Shown here: in pieces, positions 1 through 12,277 of the stretch
How the letters are laid out: the number at the start of each line of letters is the position of its first letter
How positions within the stretch are numbered: the stretch's first letter is position 1
Assembly (NCBI RefSeq): GCF_963676685.1
Contig: NC_092345.1
Span: 79,673,592-79,737,591, forward strand
Reading direction: 5' to 3'
DNA: 64,000 nt
Source: Mytilus edulis
Taxonomy: Eukaryota; Mollusca; Bivalvia; Mytilida; Mytilidae
Made by a program: the position numbers and the translations under genes
Notes under the pieces: generated by a model
The model's input: only the letters and a program-made list of their open reading frames with translations
Told to the model about the DNA's origin: nothing
The model's database searches: none

Positions 1-44
1 GTATCATATGTTGCCACATTTGTATGTATGTTGCTTTTCAATCT

Positions 45-195
45 AGTCAGCGTTTTCGGCATATGTTGTTTTCAAATTTATTCGTAAAATTTAATATTCA
101 GCTTTTTAAACAAGTCAGCGTTTTTGGCATCTGTTGTATACTGCTACGTTACGCTTCAGATTTTTAAACTAGTCAGCCTTTTTGGCATCTGTTGC
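45..195 (+). repeat. Three direct repeats in the promoter of Cys-rich gene copy 1
   Basis: AGTCAGCGTTTTYGGCATMT followed by GTTG occurs at 45, 113 and 171, spaced 58-68 bases. Copy 2 keeps these elements within 56716-56845 with small deletions. Possible regulatory sites or remnants of a minisatellite. Confidence 0.5.
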
Positions 196-202
196 TTCAT
201 AC

Positions 203-210
203 TATTTAAA
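203..210 (+). promoter_or_regulatory. TATA-like box of Cys-rich gene copy 1
   Basis: TATTTAAA about 80 bases upstream of the start codon at 290. The matching position in copy 2 is TATTTAAT (56851-56858), in a conserved TTCATACTATTTAA context. Confidence 0.45.
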
Positions 211-289
211 CATTACACCCCAAGTTTAGGTTATCATTTACACGCCTTCAATTGAAACACACAAAAGTTCTGCAGCTTATCTCTGAAAG

Positions 290-3200
290 ATGTATACAAC
301 ATTTTTACTTGTGTTGATGCTGGTTGCTAGTTGTTCAGGTAAGAAATCTCTAATTCGCTATCTTCAAAAAAGTTATACGAATTATGCTATTGCTCTTTTT
401 TTAATTGATAAGTTTTGTGATCAATTTGATTTTTGTTTTATTTGAGATTTCCAGATGATAATGACACTACATGTCTCATTGGCAATCACACCACATCTGT
501 TCTTTCTATAATAGCCAGCCTATTTGAACGTGTATCGCCCTTTTGTGTTGAGGCATAATGACTGCTTTCAGTACACACATTTTTGCTGGAATAAATTGTA
601 TTAAGATAATCAACACAATCATGTAAATCTGCTATTTTAGATCTTTTCATCCTGCAATCGACTTTTCTACTATTCTTATACCGGTGTATAGATAACACGA
701 AGCGATATACGTATACTAGATATTGTCTCCTGGTATCCTTCTTCTGTTGCGAGTTAACGGTTATGTGAAATAATTGTATCACCAGCCCAGTAGTCAACAC
801 TTCGGTGTTGACATGAATATCAATAATGTGGTCATTTTTATAAATTTACTGTTTACAAAACTTTGAATTTTTCGAAATACTAAGGATTTTCTCATCCCCG
901 GCATAGATTACCTTAGCCGTATTCGGCACAACTTTTTGGAATTTTGGATCATCAATGCTCTTCAACTTTGTACTTGTTTGGCTTTATAAATATTTTGATA
1001 TGAGCGTCACTAATTGGTCTTATGTAGACGAAACGCGTGCTAAATTATAATCCTGGTACCTTTGATAACTATTTACGTCACAGTTCAATTTGGGATCCTC
1101 TTTTCAAAAATGAAATCAGCGATTGAGATGGATAAACATGTCAAAAATATAATATCAGGATAAGGACAATAGCTGTTAAGTGTCTTTAAATATCAGCTCT
1201 ATTTGTACTCGGATCGACATGAGTAATTATAGCTCGCTGAAACTTGCATAACACCTGTTTCGTAGCCTTTGAATTAACTATAGAGGTGACCTCCGAACAC
1301 CTCTGATGGTCATATATGATAAGCGATATGAACATAAATTTAGATATAGATATGAATAGAAAGTGAAATCGTGCAATTGGATTTTTTAGGTCTATTTAAT
1401 TTTATATCATAGATTAAATCAACGTTTTTACCAGCATAAGAATGATATCTGTTATGTTTACCTTGTTTCACTTCCAATGTTGACATTCGTTTGTTTTCTA
1501 TAACCAACACACGCACATATCATGCGTTATCCATCTCTAGCTGAGCCGGGGCTTTAATTGAAGTTCACATACATTCGGATTCAATGAGGTCGAATTATTC
1601 ACTTGCAATTTATCTATAGTAATTTTGCCTTAAAACAATTCTTATTCGTTTTCTATATTCTGTGATTTTTCTTTAAAACTTGTTATTGTCATTTACGTTT
1701 TTGTTTTATTAATATGAGATTTGAATGGGATCCAGTTCTTCTTTGGTTGAATTGTACGGTTTTCTCTTGCTGTATTTGTATTTAACGTGTATGTCGAAAT
1801 AGGACTGTTTGAATCAAACTACATAATTTATGTAATTGCTGTATTTGTATTTAACGTGTATGTCGAAATAGGACTATTTGAATCAAACTAATGACTTAAA
1901 ATTAAGATTGTTTATCTTGCTGCATATCAGTCTATCTTTTCTGGGCTTCACTGGTCTAGTTTCCTTCATTTATATATACGAGTTAAAAATAGCATTTTCA
2001 AAGAATTTATTCAGATGTATTATAATCTGTTATCTTATAAAATATATAAGTGACATTTTGCATTTGTCGTAAATATATACTTTTCTTATATTTATTGTTA
2101 ACTGTGCTAGACTAGTAAAGTATTTTAATTATTAAATTCAAACAAATGAGGATTGTCGTTTTCATCGTCTGTACATGCATAAGATAAGATAAGATACAAA
2201 AATGTCTATTCCAAATAAAGGGCCAATGAAGAGCAAAGTAATTTAACACAATGATTTTGATAATTGACATAATAATATTGATAAACATCATATATAAATA
2301 TTAATGTAATCATCTCAAATCTAAGATGTATAGATTGAAATAAACAATTAATTTTCCCATAGGCGACAATGGTAGCCTTTTTCGAGATACAGACTTTAGA
2401 AAGTTGATTTTCTTAACGAAACCTTGCTAGAATCAAAGAAAAGTTATTATGACAGTATTTTTTGGTCCAAAAAATATAGGTTCGCGTTGCTTTTCTTAGC
2501 GTATTTTGTACTTATCTCCCATGCCTATCAATTTTGCCCTTAAAAAAACGTGTCTTGTCCTAGCGTTGAAAAGTCATCTCAGTGCCTTTGGGGCTACGGA
2601 ATAATTTTTATTTTGCCTTTTGTATAAAGCAGAGTGCACGAAGTCTCTAATAAAAAAAAAAGACGGGCGCACATTTCGACCAATCAGGATTAGTCATATT
2701 CTTAATTCTGAATACCATGTTATGCTCATAAAATGGCTGCGCCCATAAAATCTAATGGTGTATTGTAACCTATAACGACAGCCAAATAGAATGAAATTCA
2801 AAAGTGTGGCTGTGGCCATTGATTGACACATTAAATTCATCCATTGACTGGGACAATTTACGTGAACGTTTGTCTGTAACGACCACTGTTCCCGACGTAC
2901 CTACGATAGACATTTAAACTGTTGGGTCACCAAAGGTTTCTTAATTATAAAATAATTCGAAAAATTAATCATGAATAACCTTTATGTTTGATTTATATAA
3001 TTAGTATAAATTAACACATCGTGTTATTTCTGATTAATTTTTCGAATTACTTTATTAAGGTGTTGTGAACCTTTGGTGACCCCATAGTTTAAGTGTCTTT
3101 AAAAAGTACATAGTGTGCAGTGGTCGTTACATACAAACGTTCACCTAAATTGTCCCAGCCAATGGATGAATTTAATGTGTCAATCAATAGGCACAGCCAC

Positions 3201-6200
3201 ACTGTTTTGAATTTCATTCTAAGAATCATACAAATATATATATTAGTAAAAAAAAGCATAACAATTCTATCTTATATCATTAAAAATAATTGCATAATCC
3301 GTTGACCAGGATGTTGTCTTGTCAATATTGACCAGGATGTCGCTTGTCGATATTGACCAGGGTGTTGTCTTGTCGGTGTTGACCAGGATGTTGTCTTGTC
3401 GATATTGACTATGATAATGTCTTGTCGATAATGAACAGGTTGTTATCTTGGGACAGTGGAATCAATAGTGCTCTAGCGATGATGTTGCCTTGTTGGTATT
3501 AATCAGGATGTTGTCTTGTCGATATTGACCATGATGTTGTCTCATCTATATTGACCAGGATGTTGTCTTGTCGATATTGACCAGGATGTTGTCTTGTCGA
3601 TATTGACTATGATTTTGTCTTGTCGATATTGACCATGATGTTGTCTCATCTATATTGACCAGGATGTTGTCTTGTCGATATTGACTATGATTTTGTCTTG
3701 TCGATATTAACCATGATGTTGTCTCATCTATATTGACCAGGATGTTGTCTCATCTATATTGACCAGGATGTTGTCTTGTCGATATTGACTATGATTTTGT
3801 CTTGTCGATATTAACCATGATGTTGTCTCATCTATATTGACCAGGATGTTGTCTTGTCGATATTGACCAGGATGTTGTCTTGTCGATATTGACTACGATT
3901 TTGTCTTGTCGATATTGACTATGATGGTGTCTCATCTATTTTGACCAGGATGTTGTCTTGTCGATATTGACTATGATTTTGTCTTGTCGATATTGACCAT
4001 GATGTTGTCTTGTCGATATTGACTAGGATGTTGTCTTGTCGGTCGAAAATGATGATGACGATGTTGTCGTCAATATTGACTATGGTGTTGTCCTGTCGAT
4101 ATTGACCAGTATGGGGTTTCGGACAGTAGAATCAATAGTGATTTTGTGAAGATATTGTCAGTCATATACAGAGTTCAATTTGCCTGTATTTACCACGGAG
4201 ATATCATTAGTCATTTGAGTTAAGGCTAACGTGTCGTCATAAATAATTGGATTTGAAACAAGCTAACGCGAACAATTTAATATTCTATCCTTTTTTGGTT
4301 TAGTTTTGTTTATCTAGAGGCAATAGTTTACAAAACTATAAAGAATTTTTATTTTCAAGTGACTGTGACATCAACATAACGTGTTGTTTGAACTATTTTC
4401 TGTTCTTTTTTAGGAAATGGTGGAGACACAAGATGCACTGCAGCCAACGGTTTTTGTTTCGACACACGTACAGCAGAAACTTGCAGCAGTCAAACTAAAG
4501 TTCCAGGTCTGTGTTGTGGAGCACATCGATCTTGCTGTATAGACGACTGTAAAGGTAAAATTGTTATAAATGTTATTTATTTTGCATTTTACAAAAGTAT
4601 GTACAACATTTGAACATTATATCTTGCCCGACTGCATCCTTCTAAATAAAAGTATGTACAACCTTTGAACATTATATCTGGCCCGACTGCATCCTTCTAA
4701 ATAAAAGTATATACAACCTTTGAACATTATATCTGGCCCGACTGCATCCTTCTAAATAAAAGTATGTACAACCTTTGAACATTATACCTGGCCCGACTTC
4801 ATCCTTAATTATGCAATACAAACTTAAATTCGGAAGTCGTATGATCGAACCAACAACTATGCCGCCAGATTATTCGAACCGATTCGAGTGAAAGTGTTCA
4901 ATTTTTTCAAGTGCAAAATCTTGGTGTCAACGGATCTTTGAGTTATTAGCAATCATATACAACATCTTCTTATTTTATATAAGAAAGTTTCAAACAATAA
5001 GATGTTCGTGCAATACAGGAAACCACATTAAGTTAATCGATTAAAGATCTTTGATAAACTTCACTGAACTAAATAAAAGCATGAATTAAAAAAAGAATCA
5101 AATCTGAATAATTATCCAACGAATAAACTAGATTGGATAAACAATTAGAATTAATAGTCCATTGACCATAGATTAAACAATTCGGATTAATAGTCCATTG
5201 ACACTAAATTTGATAAACAATTTGGATTAATAGTTCATTGACACTAGATTTGATAAACAATTCGGAATAAAAGTCCATTGACACTAGATTTGATAAATAT
5301 TTCGGATTAATAGTCCATTGACACTAGATTTGATAAATAAATCGGAATAAGTCCATTGACACTAGATTTGATAAATAAATCGGAATAAATCCATTGACAC
5401 TAGATTTGATAAATGAATCGGAATAATAGCCCATTGACACTAGATTTGATAAACAATTCGGATTATTAGCCCATTGACACTAGATTTGATAAACAATTCG
5501 GATTATTAGCCCATTGACACTAGATTTGATAAACAATTCGGAATTATAGCCCATTGACACTAGATTTGATAAATAAATCGAAATAATAGTCCATTGACAC
5601 TAGATTTGATAAATAAATCAGAAAAATAGCCCATTGACACTAGATTTGATAAACAATTCGGAATAATAGCGCATTAACACTAGATTTGATAAACAATTCG
5701 GAATAATAGCGCATTGACACTAGATTTGATAAACAATTCGGATTAATAGCCCATTGACACTAGATTTGATAAACAATTCGGATTGATAGCCCATTGACAC
5801 TAGATTTGATAAACAATTCCTTTAATAGTCCATTGACACTAGATTTGATAAAGAATTCGGATTAATAGTCCAATAAGACTAAATTAAACAATTTTGATTA
5901 ATAGTCCATTGACATTAGATTTGATAAATAATTCGGATTAATAGTCCAATGTCACTAGATTTGATAAACAAATCGGAATAATAGTCCATTGACACTAGTT
6001 TTTATGAACAACTCAGATTAATTATAGTTCAATGGCACTAGATTAAACAATTCGGAATAAAAGTCCATTTACACTAAATTTGATAAACAATTCGGATTAA
6101 TAGTCCATTGACACTAGATTTGATAAACAATTCGGATTAATAGTCCATTGACACTAGATTTGATAAACAATTCGGATTAGTAGTCCATTGACACTGGATT

Positions 6201-9200
6201 TGACAAAAAAATAGGATTAATAGTCAATTGACATTAGATTTGATAAATAATGCGGATAATTAGTCAATTGACACTAGGTTTGATAAACAATTTGGATTAA
6301 TAGTCCAATGAAACTAGATTTGATAGATTAATCGGAATAATAATCCATTGACTTTATATTTGATAAACAATTCGGATTAATAGTCAATTGACACTAGATT
6401 TGATACAAAACCATGCTCGAGTAGACCAGTAAATTACGTTTTGTGTTTCAATTTTCTTTTTCTAACATTTTAGTTCTGGAGTAAACTTTTAGAAAATATT
6501 AATATGATTACTATACTATGGAAGGTTTTAACAGAGTTGTTTTTATTTTAATTAACAGATGATGTCGCTTGCACGTGTGAGGGTGAATGTACCGAGGGTA
6601 GATTTGAAAGTGGAACCTGTTGCGATGGTCAAAAATGTTGTAGAGAAGCATGTGATGGTACGTTAATTTTAATATCCTTCACTAAACTGAAACAAAGCAA
6701 AATCTTTTTGAAATATTTATACACACACACATACGCACGTCTTTATATTGTTTATAACTAATGTGGATACATGTGTAAATGTCAGAAAGACATGCAGATA
6801 GCAACAGGAATAACAGTCGGAATTAAATGAACTCTCAAGTCATGTGTGACGTATCAGTATGATAGAGCTCTGCCTCTATACATTCTATTGAAGTGTGGTT
6901 AGGTGTTTTAACAGGATATATCTCTAGCTATGTATGCATGTTGTCAACTTGAATTATACCGACTTCGTCGTCAGGGTAAATTTGGTACACATATGCATGC
7001 ATGTAAAGTAAGACCTGAAGCGCTGACAAGGTTATGCTCATTGTTGAAGGACGCATTTCGTACGACTAAAAATGCTAACAAGAAGCTCTCTTACAATAAT
7101 ATTTCCTTGACTTCCTGACCAATGCTTTAGTTTTTGTTTTTTATGTACGATAGTCTAAGTAAAGCTATATATTCAAATTGCAGATGATTGGTGTGCAGAT
7201 GGAGGAGGAGTATGTGCCAGCGTATGTGAAGGACAAACCCCTCACGAAGTAGGCGAATGTTGTGGCGGAAATAAGTGCTGTAACAGTAAGCTATACTATA
7301 CATGATAAGAAAACAGAGAGAGAGAGAGGGATAGCGCGAACAAAATTGAGACAATGAAATATAGGAAGATAAAAACTTCTGTATACTTTCATTATGCTAT
7401 TGACGAAAAAAATGGCTGTATCTTTATATCTGCGCTCCCACCTGAAAAGAATATATAAATGTAAAGAAAGCAATTTTAGTGTGATTTTGATAATGAAAAT
7501 GAGATGGTAGATTTTAAACGATTTAGTGTACTGACAGGCTACATACGAAGGCTATTCAGTTGTAGCTACTTAAAAAGTATAGGTTCTTTAAAGTCATAAG
7601 AAACGAGTGACCGGTGAAAAATAATGTTCTTCCAATTCTTGAACCAATTCATACAACCATCATAAACTTAGTCTTCTGTTCAAGAATTTTTCATTTTTTT
7701 CGCATAAATTTCGTATAATCGTCAATTTTTTTTTCAATCGGTCAGTGTTGTTGTGAAAATATGGCAGGTAATTAAAGTTCGTGTTTTGAAGCCGAAGTTT
7801 AACGATTGTCACCTGTTTGTCAACAATCATCAATAAATCAACAAAAAAACATGGAAATTGAGCACGTGTTTATTCAGATAATAGTTTATTTTAAGGACAT
7901 CCATGCGTATTGCGATCACCGGATTTTTACGAGATGGGTCACACTGAGGTCACTTTGCATACGGAAAATATGTCGGGGGGGGGGGGGGAATTGCTTCCTG
8001 GAAAGGAAACAATTAAAATAAAGTAAACTTCTTCTAAATATGAATAGATTAAAGAATTTTCTTTAGAAAGAACTATATATATGTAAACTATCCATTGAGT
8101 TATAGAATAACATATGCATTATTTTTTTTAATTTGAGGTTTCTTATGACTTTAAACATTAGCATCATGACAGAGTTAGTATTCACTTTAAATGCATTGAC
8201 TATATATATATGTTATAGAGGATAAACCATGTGAGCTACTTGAAGGAACTTGCCAATTTGCAAGTGCAGACGATTGTAATGGTGGATTTTTAAATGGATT
8301 TTGTGCAACACCAAGTTACAAATGCTGTAAACCCTGTAAGTATCGTAAATAATATTCTGAATATTAATATATATGTCTTTTTGATTGACTTATGTCTTGT
8401 ATACTTTGAATTATATACTTTTATAAATAAAATTAAAAATTATGATATTCAGATAAGGCACATTTAGCTTTTTTAGTTTGATATGAATGAGTAGATAATA
8501 GAAATGACTTAAACATGTTACAGTTAAAATATTAAAGCGTGCAATCCATGAGTTTAAATGTCTTGCTTGCCAACATTGTTTGGTTGTTTGCTCATGCATT
8601 GTAATTAAGATTGACACCTTAATTCAATAGGTAGGTGGATGCTTTAATATTTTAACGGTAAGCAAATCAATCTTCTTTTTTGATACTCCAGTTACTTATA
8701 CAAATAACAATAGTATTCATTAATTTGTCAGGGCCTACATCTAATATAATTGGCGTTTATCATTTTGAATAATTCATATCGTTTTTACCATATTTCGTAT
8801 TTGTAAGGCAATTTTTATTTATCATAAACTTTCTCCAGTATGCTTGAATTTCGATCTTCATAACTGTACATTAGTGTTAAGATAATGATTGGCAAAAAGA
8901 AGCACCCTTCGATTTGTATAATCTTTTGATTTGTCATTTTCATGAAGTATAACTAGTAAAGTATTCAACGGTATTATTTCCATAGTTAGATACAACATGT
9001 GAGAAGGTATTCTAAAACGAACAACATTACTCTTATTGGAATTGACATTCAAAATGAATGAATGTAGACTATTTTGATTTAGAAAATTATCTGGATTTTA
9101 ATTCCAGTTATTGGTCTTTTAACACTACATTTGCCGCAACATTCATATTGCCTAAGGATATACTCATTCAAGTCTTTCTATAGAGACAAATTAATAACTT

Positions 9201-9978
9201 CGGATAAGATGCTTTTTAAATATACCATTGTATTATCGCAACAGTGTCAACAAAACTGGCGTATCATGTGGACTCTTTCACTTTCAATGCAATATAAAAG
9301 AAATATGCGTGTTTGAAAAAAGGCATTAGAAAATTGTCCTACATTTGAAACATAACTCATCATATTGATTTTTGTTAAATATAGGCTAGGACCCTTTAGA
9401 TGTTACTAAATAGATGGGATTCGTTATTCAATTAAAATTTATGCTGTACTTACATTAAATTAAATATGAAAGTAGTAAGCTAAAGTGAGTTATATTTTCA
9501 CTTCTGAAGAGAAAAGGTATAATCATAGTGCAATCAATACTCATTGCAGTGCATATTGAGGTTATTGCTCTCAGTCTTGTTCTTATAGTTGAATAATAAC
9601 ATTTCAAATTTATTTAGCATGACATGTTAGCTTAGATAACATTTTTTTCACAAAGTTATCTTCGAAATCTTGCATTTCTTTGAAAAAAATCGAAATTGAT
9701 ACTTAGGTACGATGAAAATTATCCAAAGAAGTTGTATCAGTCAAATATTGATGGCAAAAATCATTTTCCATTTCATGATTAAAAAATAAAGTAATATATA
9801 TTATGTCAACTCTGGAGAGTTAATACCTCTTGTGGAAATTTAAGTGTATAATATTACTATATTAACAGGTGGACGTGACTGTGACGGAACGTGCATGCCG
9901 CAAAATCAGTGTACTGGAACAGTTAATGGCCAAAACTCATGTTGTAAAAACAATAAATGTTGCGTGGAAAATCGTTAA
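290..9978 (+). CDS. Secreted multi-module cysteine-rich protein, copy 1 (six exons)
   Basis: Coding exons: 290-338, 4414-4554, 6559-6657, 7184-7285, 8219-8335 and 9869-9978 (stop TAA 9976-9978). All five introns are GT..AG and phase 1, and the spliced frame is open for about 205 residues. Exon 1 encodes a signal peptide (MYTTFLLVLMLVASCSG). Each later exon carries one Cys-rich module. Exon 2 reads C-x6-C-x8-C-x9-CC-x5-CC-x3-C; exons 3, 4 and 6 keep the CC-x4-CC core; exon 5 has C-x6-C-x7-C-x8-C-x6-CC. The regular CC pairs suggest small disulfide-stabilised extracellular domains. The family is not recognised: the spacing recalls defensin-like or inhibitor-cystine-knot peptides, but that is inference only. 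The phase-1 module borders fit growth by exon duplication. A paralogue starts at 56938. Possible poly(A) signals AATAAA lie at 10041 and 10079. Confidence 0.85.
2341..2780. repeat. Extra segment in intron 1 of copy 1, absent from copy 2
   Basis: The copy 2 intron passes directly from CTAAGATGT to ACAGCCAGATTAG (58900-58925). Copy 1 has this block plus the adjacent foldback in between. It contains no ORF and no recognised element. Confidence 0.4.
2787..3222. mobile_element. Foldback element in intron 1 of copy 1
   Basis: The left half (from AGAATGAAATTCAAAA) is a long imperfect inverse repeat of the right half (to TTTTGAATTTCATTCT), with arms of about 200 bp. Matching blocks include GCCACAC/GTGTGGC, the CAATGGATGAATTTAATGTG block, and GGTCACC/GGTGACC. 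Absent from the paralogue, so it inserted after the gene duplication or was lost there. Confidence 0.65.
3301..4120 (+). repeat. 26-bp minisatellite in intron 1 of copy 1
   Basis: About 30 variants of a 26-base unit (GACCAGGATGTTGTCTTGTC plus GATATT). Substitution variants (GACTATGATTTTG, CTCATCTATATT) alternate, suggesting local higher-order amplification. The same array type sits at the same place in copy 2. Confidence 0.88.
4592..4805 (+). repeat. 55-bp tandem repeat in intron 2 of copy 1
   Basis: About four copies of a 55-base unit (AAAAGTATGTACAACCTTTG ... GGCCCGACTGCATCC) with few differences. Confidence 0.8.
5110..6411 (+). repeat. 40-bp satellite in intron 2 of copy 1
   Basis: About 32 copies of a 40-base monomer (CCATTGACACTAGATTTGAT then AAACAATTCGGATTAATAGT). 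The middle of the array is most homogeneous; edges are degraded. Confidence 0.9.
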
Positions 9979-10596
9979 TATAATCCACTGCCAATAGGTA
10001 AAACCATGTTTGAAAAATACCAACAAATTATGTCTTCTAAAATAAAGTGCTCTTTCATCTGTTTGTTCATTGTACAAGAATAAAATGTTGCAAAATTTCA
10101 CAAATAAAGATACTCGGGTTGAATCAGTACTTCTTATATATAATTTAGAACAGTATGAATGAGCAGCTAACATATGCATTCACTTGTATTTTATTCAGGT
10201 TGCATGTGAGCAAATAAAATATGTTTTAACAGAGCTTTTATGAATCTTGGCAATGTCAGTTTCAGATAAATTTTGTTTAAATCAGAGAGTTTTTTTTTAA
10301 GTATGATTTATCCCTCTCGAAAACAAGACATGTATATCAAACTATGCTGTTCTTTTTTTTAATCTAAATTGGATCAATATTTATATCTCCCCTGTAATGA
10401 CTGCGCCCATGAATGAACATATTTAGCAGCAAAATTTGAGATTTTAACAGTTTATGGGGATGCAGAGTGGTCCAAAGTTGTAGATATGACCATTTTCAAT
10501 TACTAGATATATAACATATACACAAATATAAGGTCTCGATATTACTTTGGCAAGCGTCATGGGGATAAATAAGAAAGATGCTTCATAGGTATTAAA
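9979..10596. other. 3' flank of Cys-rich gene copy 1
   Basis: Probable 3' UTR with two AATAAA signals at 10041 and 10079. Nothing else recognised. Confidence 0.4.
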
Positions 10597-11051
10597 GGAG
10601 TAGGTCCGGTAAGGGCCGATTTTGGCCTCAAATTTCAGGTTCATCTAACGAACGTTTTTGGACACTTTTAAACACTTAAGTGTCTATTTCAATTGATTCG
10701 ATTAGTTTATGTGAAAGATTTTAATCCTCAACCTTTATATATGTTTTGTATTATCATCAAATACAACTTACATTTCAATATTATGAATGAACACGAATGC
10801 GGCCACTTTCATTTTAGACGGAAACCGTCTAAAAATTGACCAAAATGCTAAAATTTTGAAGATTTCAGTAATTTAGCATGACTTAATGATGCTAGAACGC
10901 GATATTTGTGCATTTTATCGTCAAAAACAGCTCATATTTTATGTAGCAGAAGCATTTTACTTTCCAAAATATAGCTTAAAGATTACATTTTCACAATTTT
11001 CTAAAACTGCTATATTTTGGGGCCAAAAAGGGGTCTTAGTGAACCTACTCC
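10597..11051. mobile_element. MITE-like element with GGAGTAGGT ends
   Basis: Starts GGAGTAGGTCCGGTAAGG and ends with the inverse GAACCTACTCC. Internal GCCGATTTTGGCC near one end and GGGGCCAAAAAGG near the other also pair. Related in layout to 19333-19890. Confidence 0.55.
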
Positions 11052-12105
11052 ATATAAGATGGTGAGTATATTCAAATTATCTTTAAATAAGATTCACTTT
11101 CCAGAAAGGTTGAAACGAGCAAATTTTATAAACAAAAAGTGAACAAAACCGAATGAAATGATATACATACATGTATTTCCTTAATAAGCGAAGTATTCAA
11201 ATATCAGGGATACTATAAGGGACATAAACCCTATGCCGGGGACGTCACATTCTATACCATGTCATCGAAACGATAAACACTCAAAGGCCATTGCGTCATC
11301 TAATATAAAAGACAAAGAAATAGGAATAGTACTGAAATAAATTTCAATTCAAAGGAAATGAAATTTTCTTGTAAGCATTATCTGAGAGTTTGACTGTCCC
11401 TCTGGTATCTTTCGTCCCTCTTTTGCATCATACATTGATGAATATATTTTATATGTTTAAATCTAAAACATAAAGTTTTCAAATGCACCAATGAATGTTA
11501 TAAAATAATAAAGTATCAACTCAAACCTTTTCGATTTATTTTGTAGATGAAGAACCAAGAAAAAAAGACATTCCATGAAGAGTAAACAGAAGATAAATTT
11601 TAAGAATAAACAATCACAAAATTCAGTGTATCTTTTTCTTTATATAAGTATTCACTGCAGTCACTGTACCGATGAATCATTAATATATACTTTCAGGTAC
11701 TTTGACATTTTTATTCTATGTTACAATAATTTGAGTTCTTTATTCATCATAAGATCACCTGACTCAAAGGGCCAAGTGAGCTTTTCTCATCAATTGGCCC
11801 TCGCCACCCGTCTTCGCACAATAATTTTATTCTGCCTTGTCCATGTTGACCAATTTATAAATATACGTGATGAATAATTGACATTTCCAATTCATTTACT
11901 TGTGTATGTGGTGCTGTTATTTTCATTCACTCTGTTGAACCATTAATTGGCATAATCTATGATTTTGTATCGGCGGGTATATTGTTTAAATCTGATGAAG
12001 GGAATGCGGAAAAAACAGCCCTATCAAACTTCAAAAAGGGAAGATTAAATCAAATACTGCATTCAAATAGTAAGCTTATCCTTATATCGAATATGCATCT
12101 TCTTA
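11052..12105. other. Intergenic, no gene seen
   Basis: AT-rich. Around 11750-11830 a GATCACCTGACTCAAAGGGC stretch recalls a dispersed bivalve repeat, and 11390-11430 (TTTGACTGTCCCTCTGGTATC) is a fragment of another that recurs at 16264-16305. Confidence 0.35.
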
Positions 12106-12277
12106 CTAATAGATATTTTGAGAACATAACGTTTGAAGTAAATAAATACTGGATGTAGGTGAATCATTTTGGACTTGGTTATGATTTTGTATACTTATAT
12201 AAAGAAATAAGTCATCATATCTTTTTATTAATTGTACAAGTAGTACCACAGGCTGTGCATTTGAACAATTTGTATAC

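Noticed and set aside
3301..6411. CRISPR-like arrays (regular repeats)
   Set aside because: Repeats are directly adjacent with no unique spacers and lie in eukaryotic introns; they are minisatellites.
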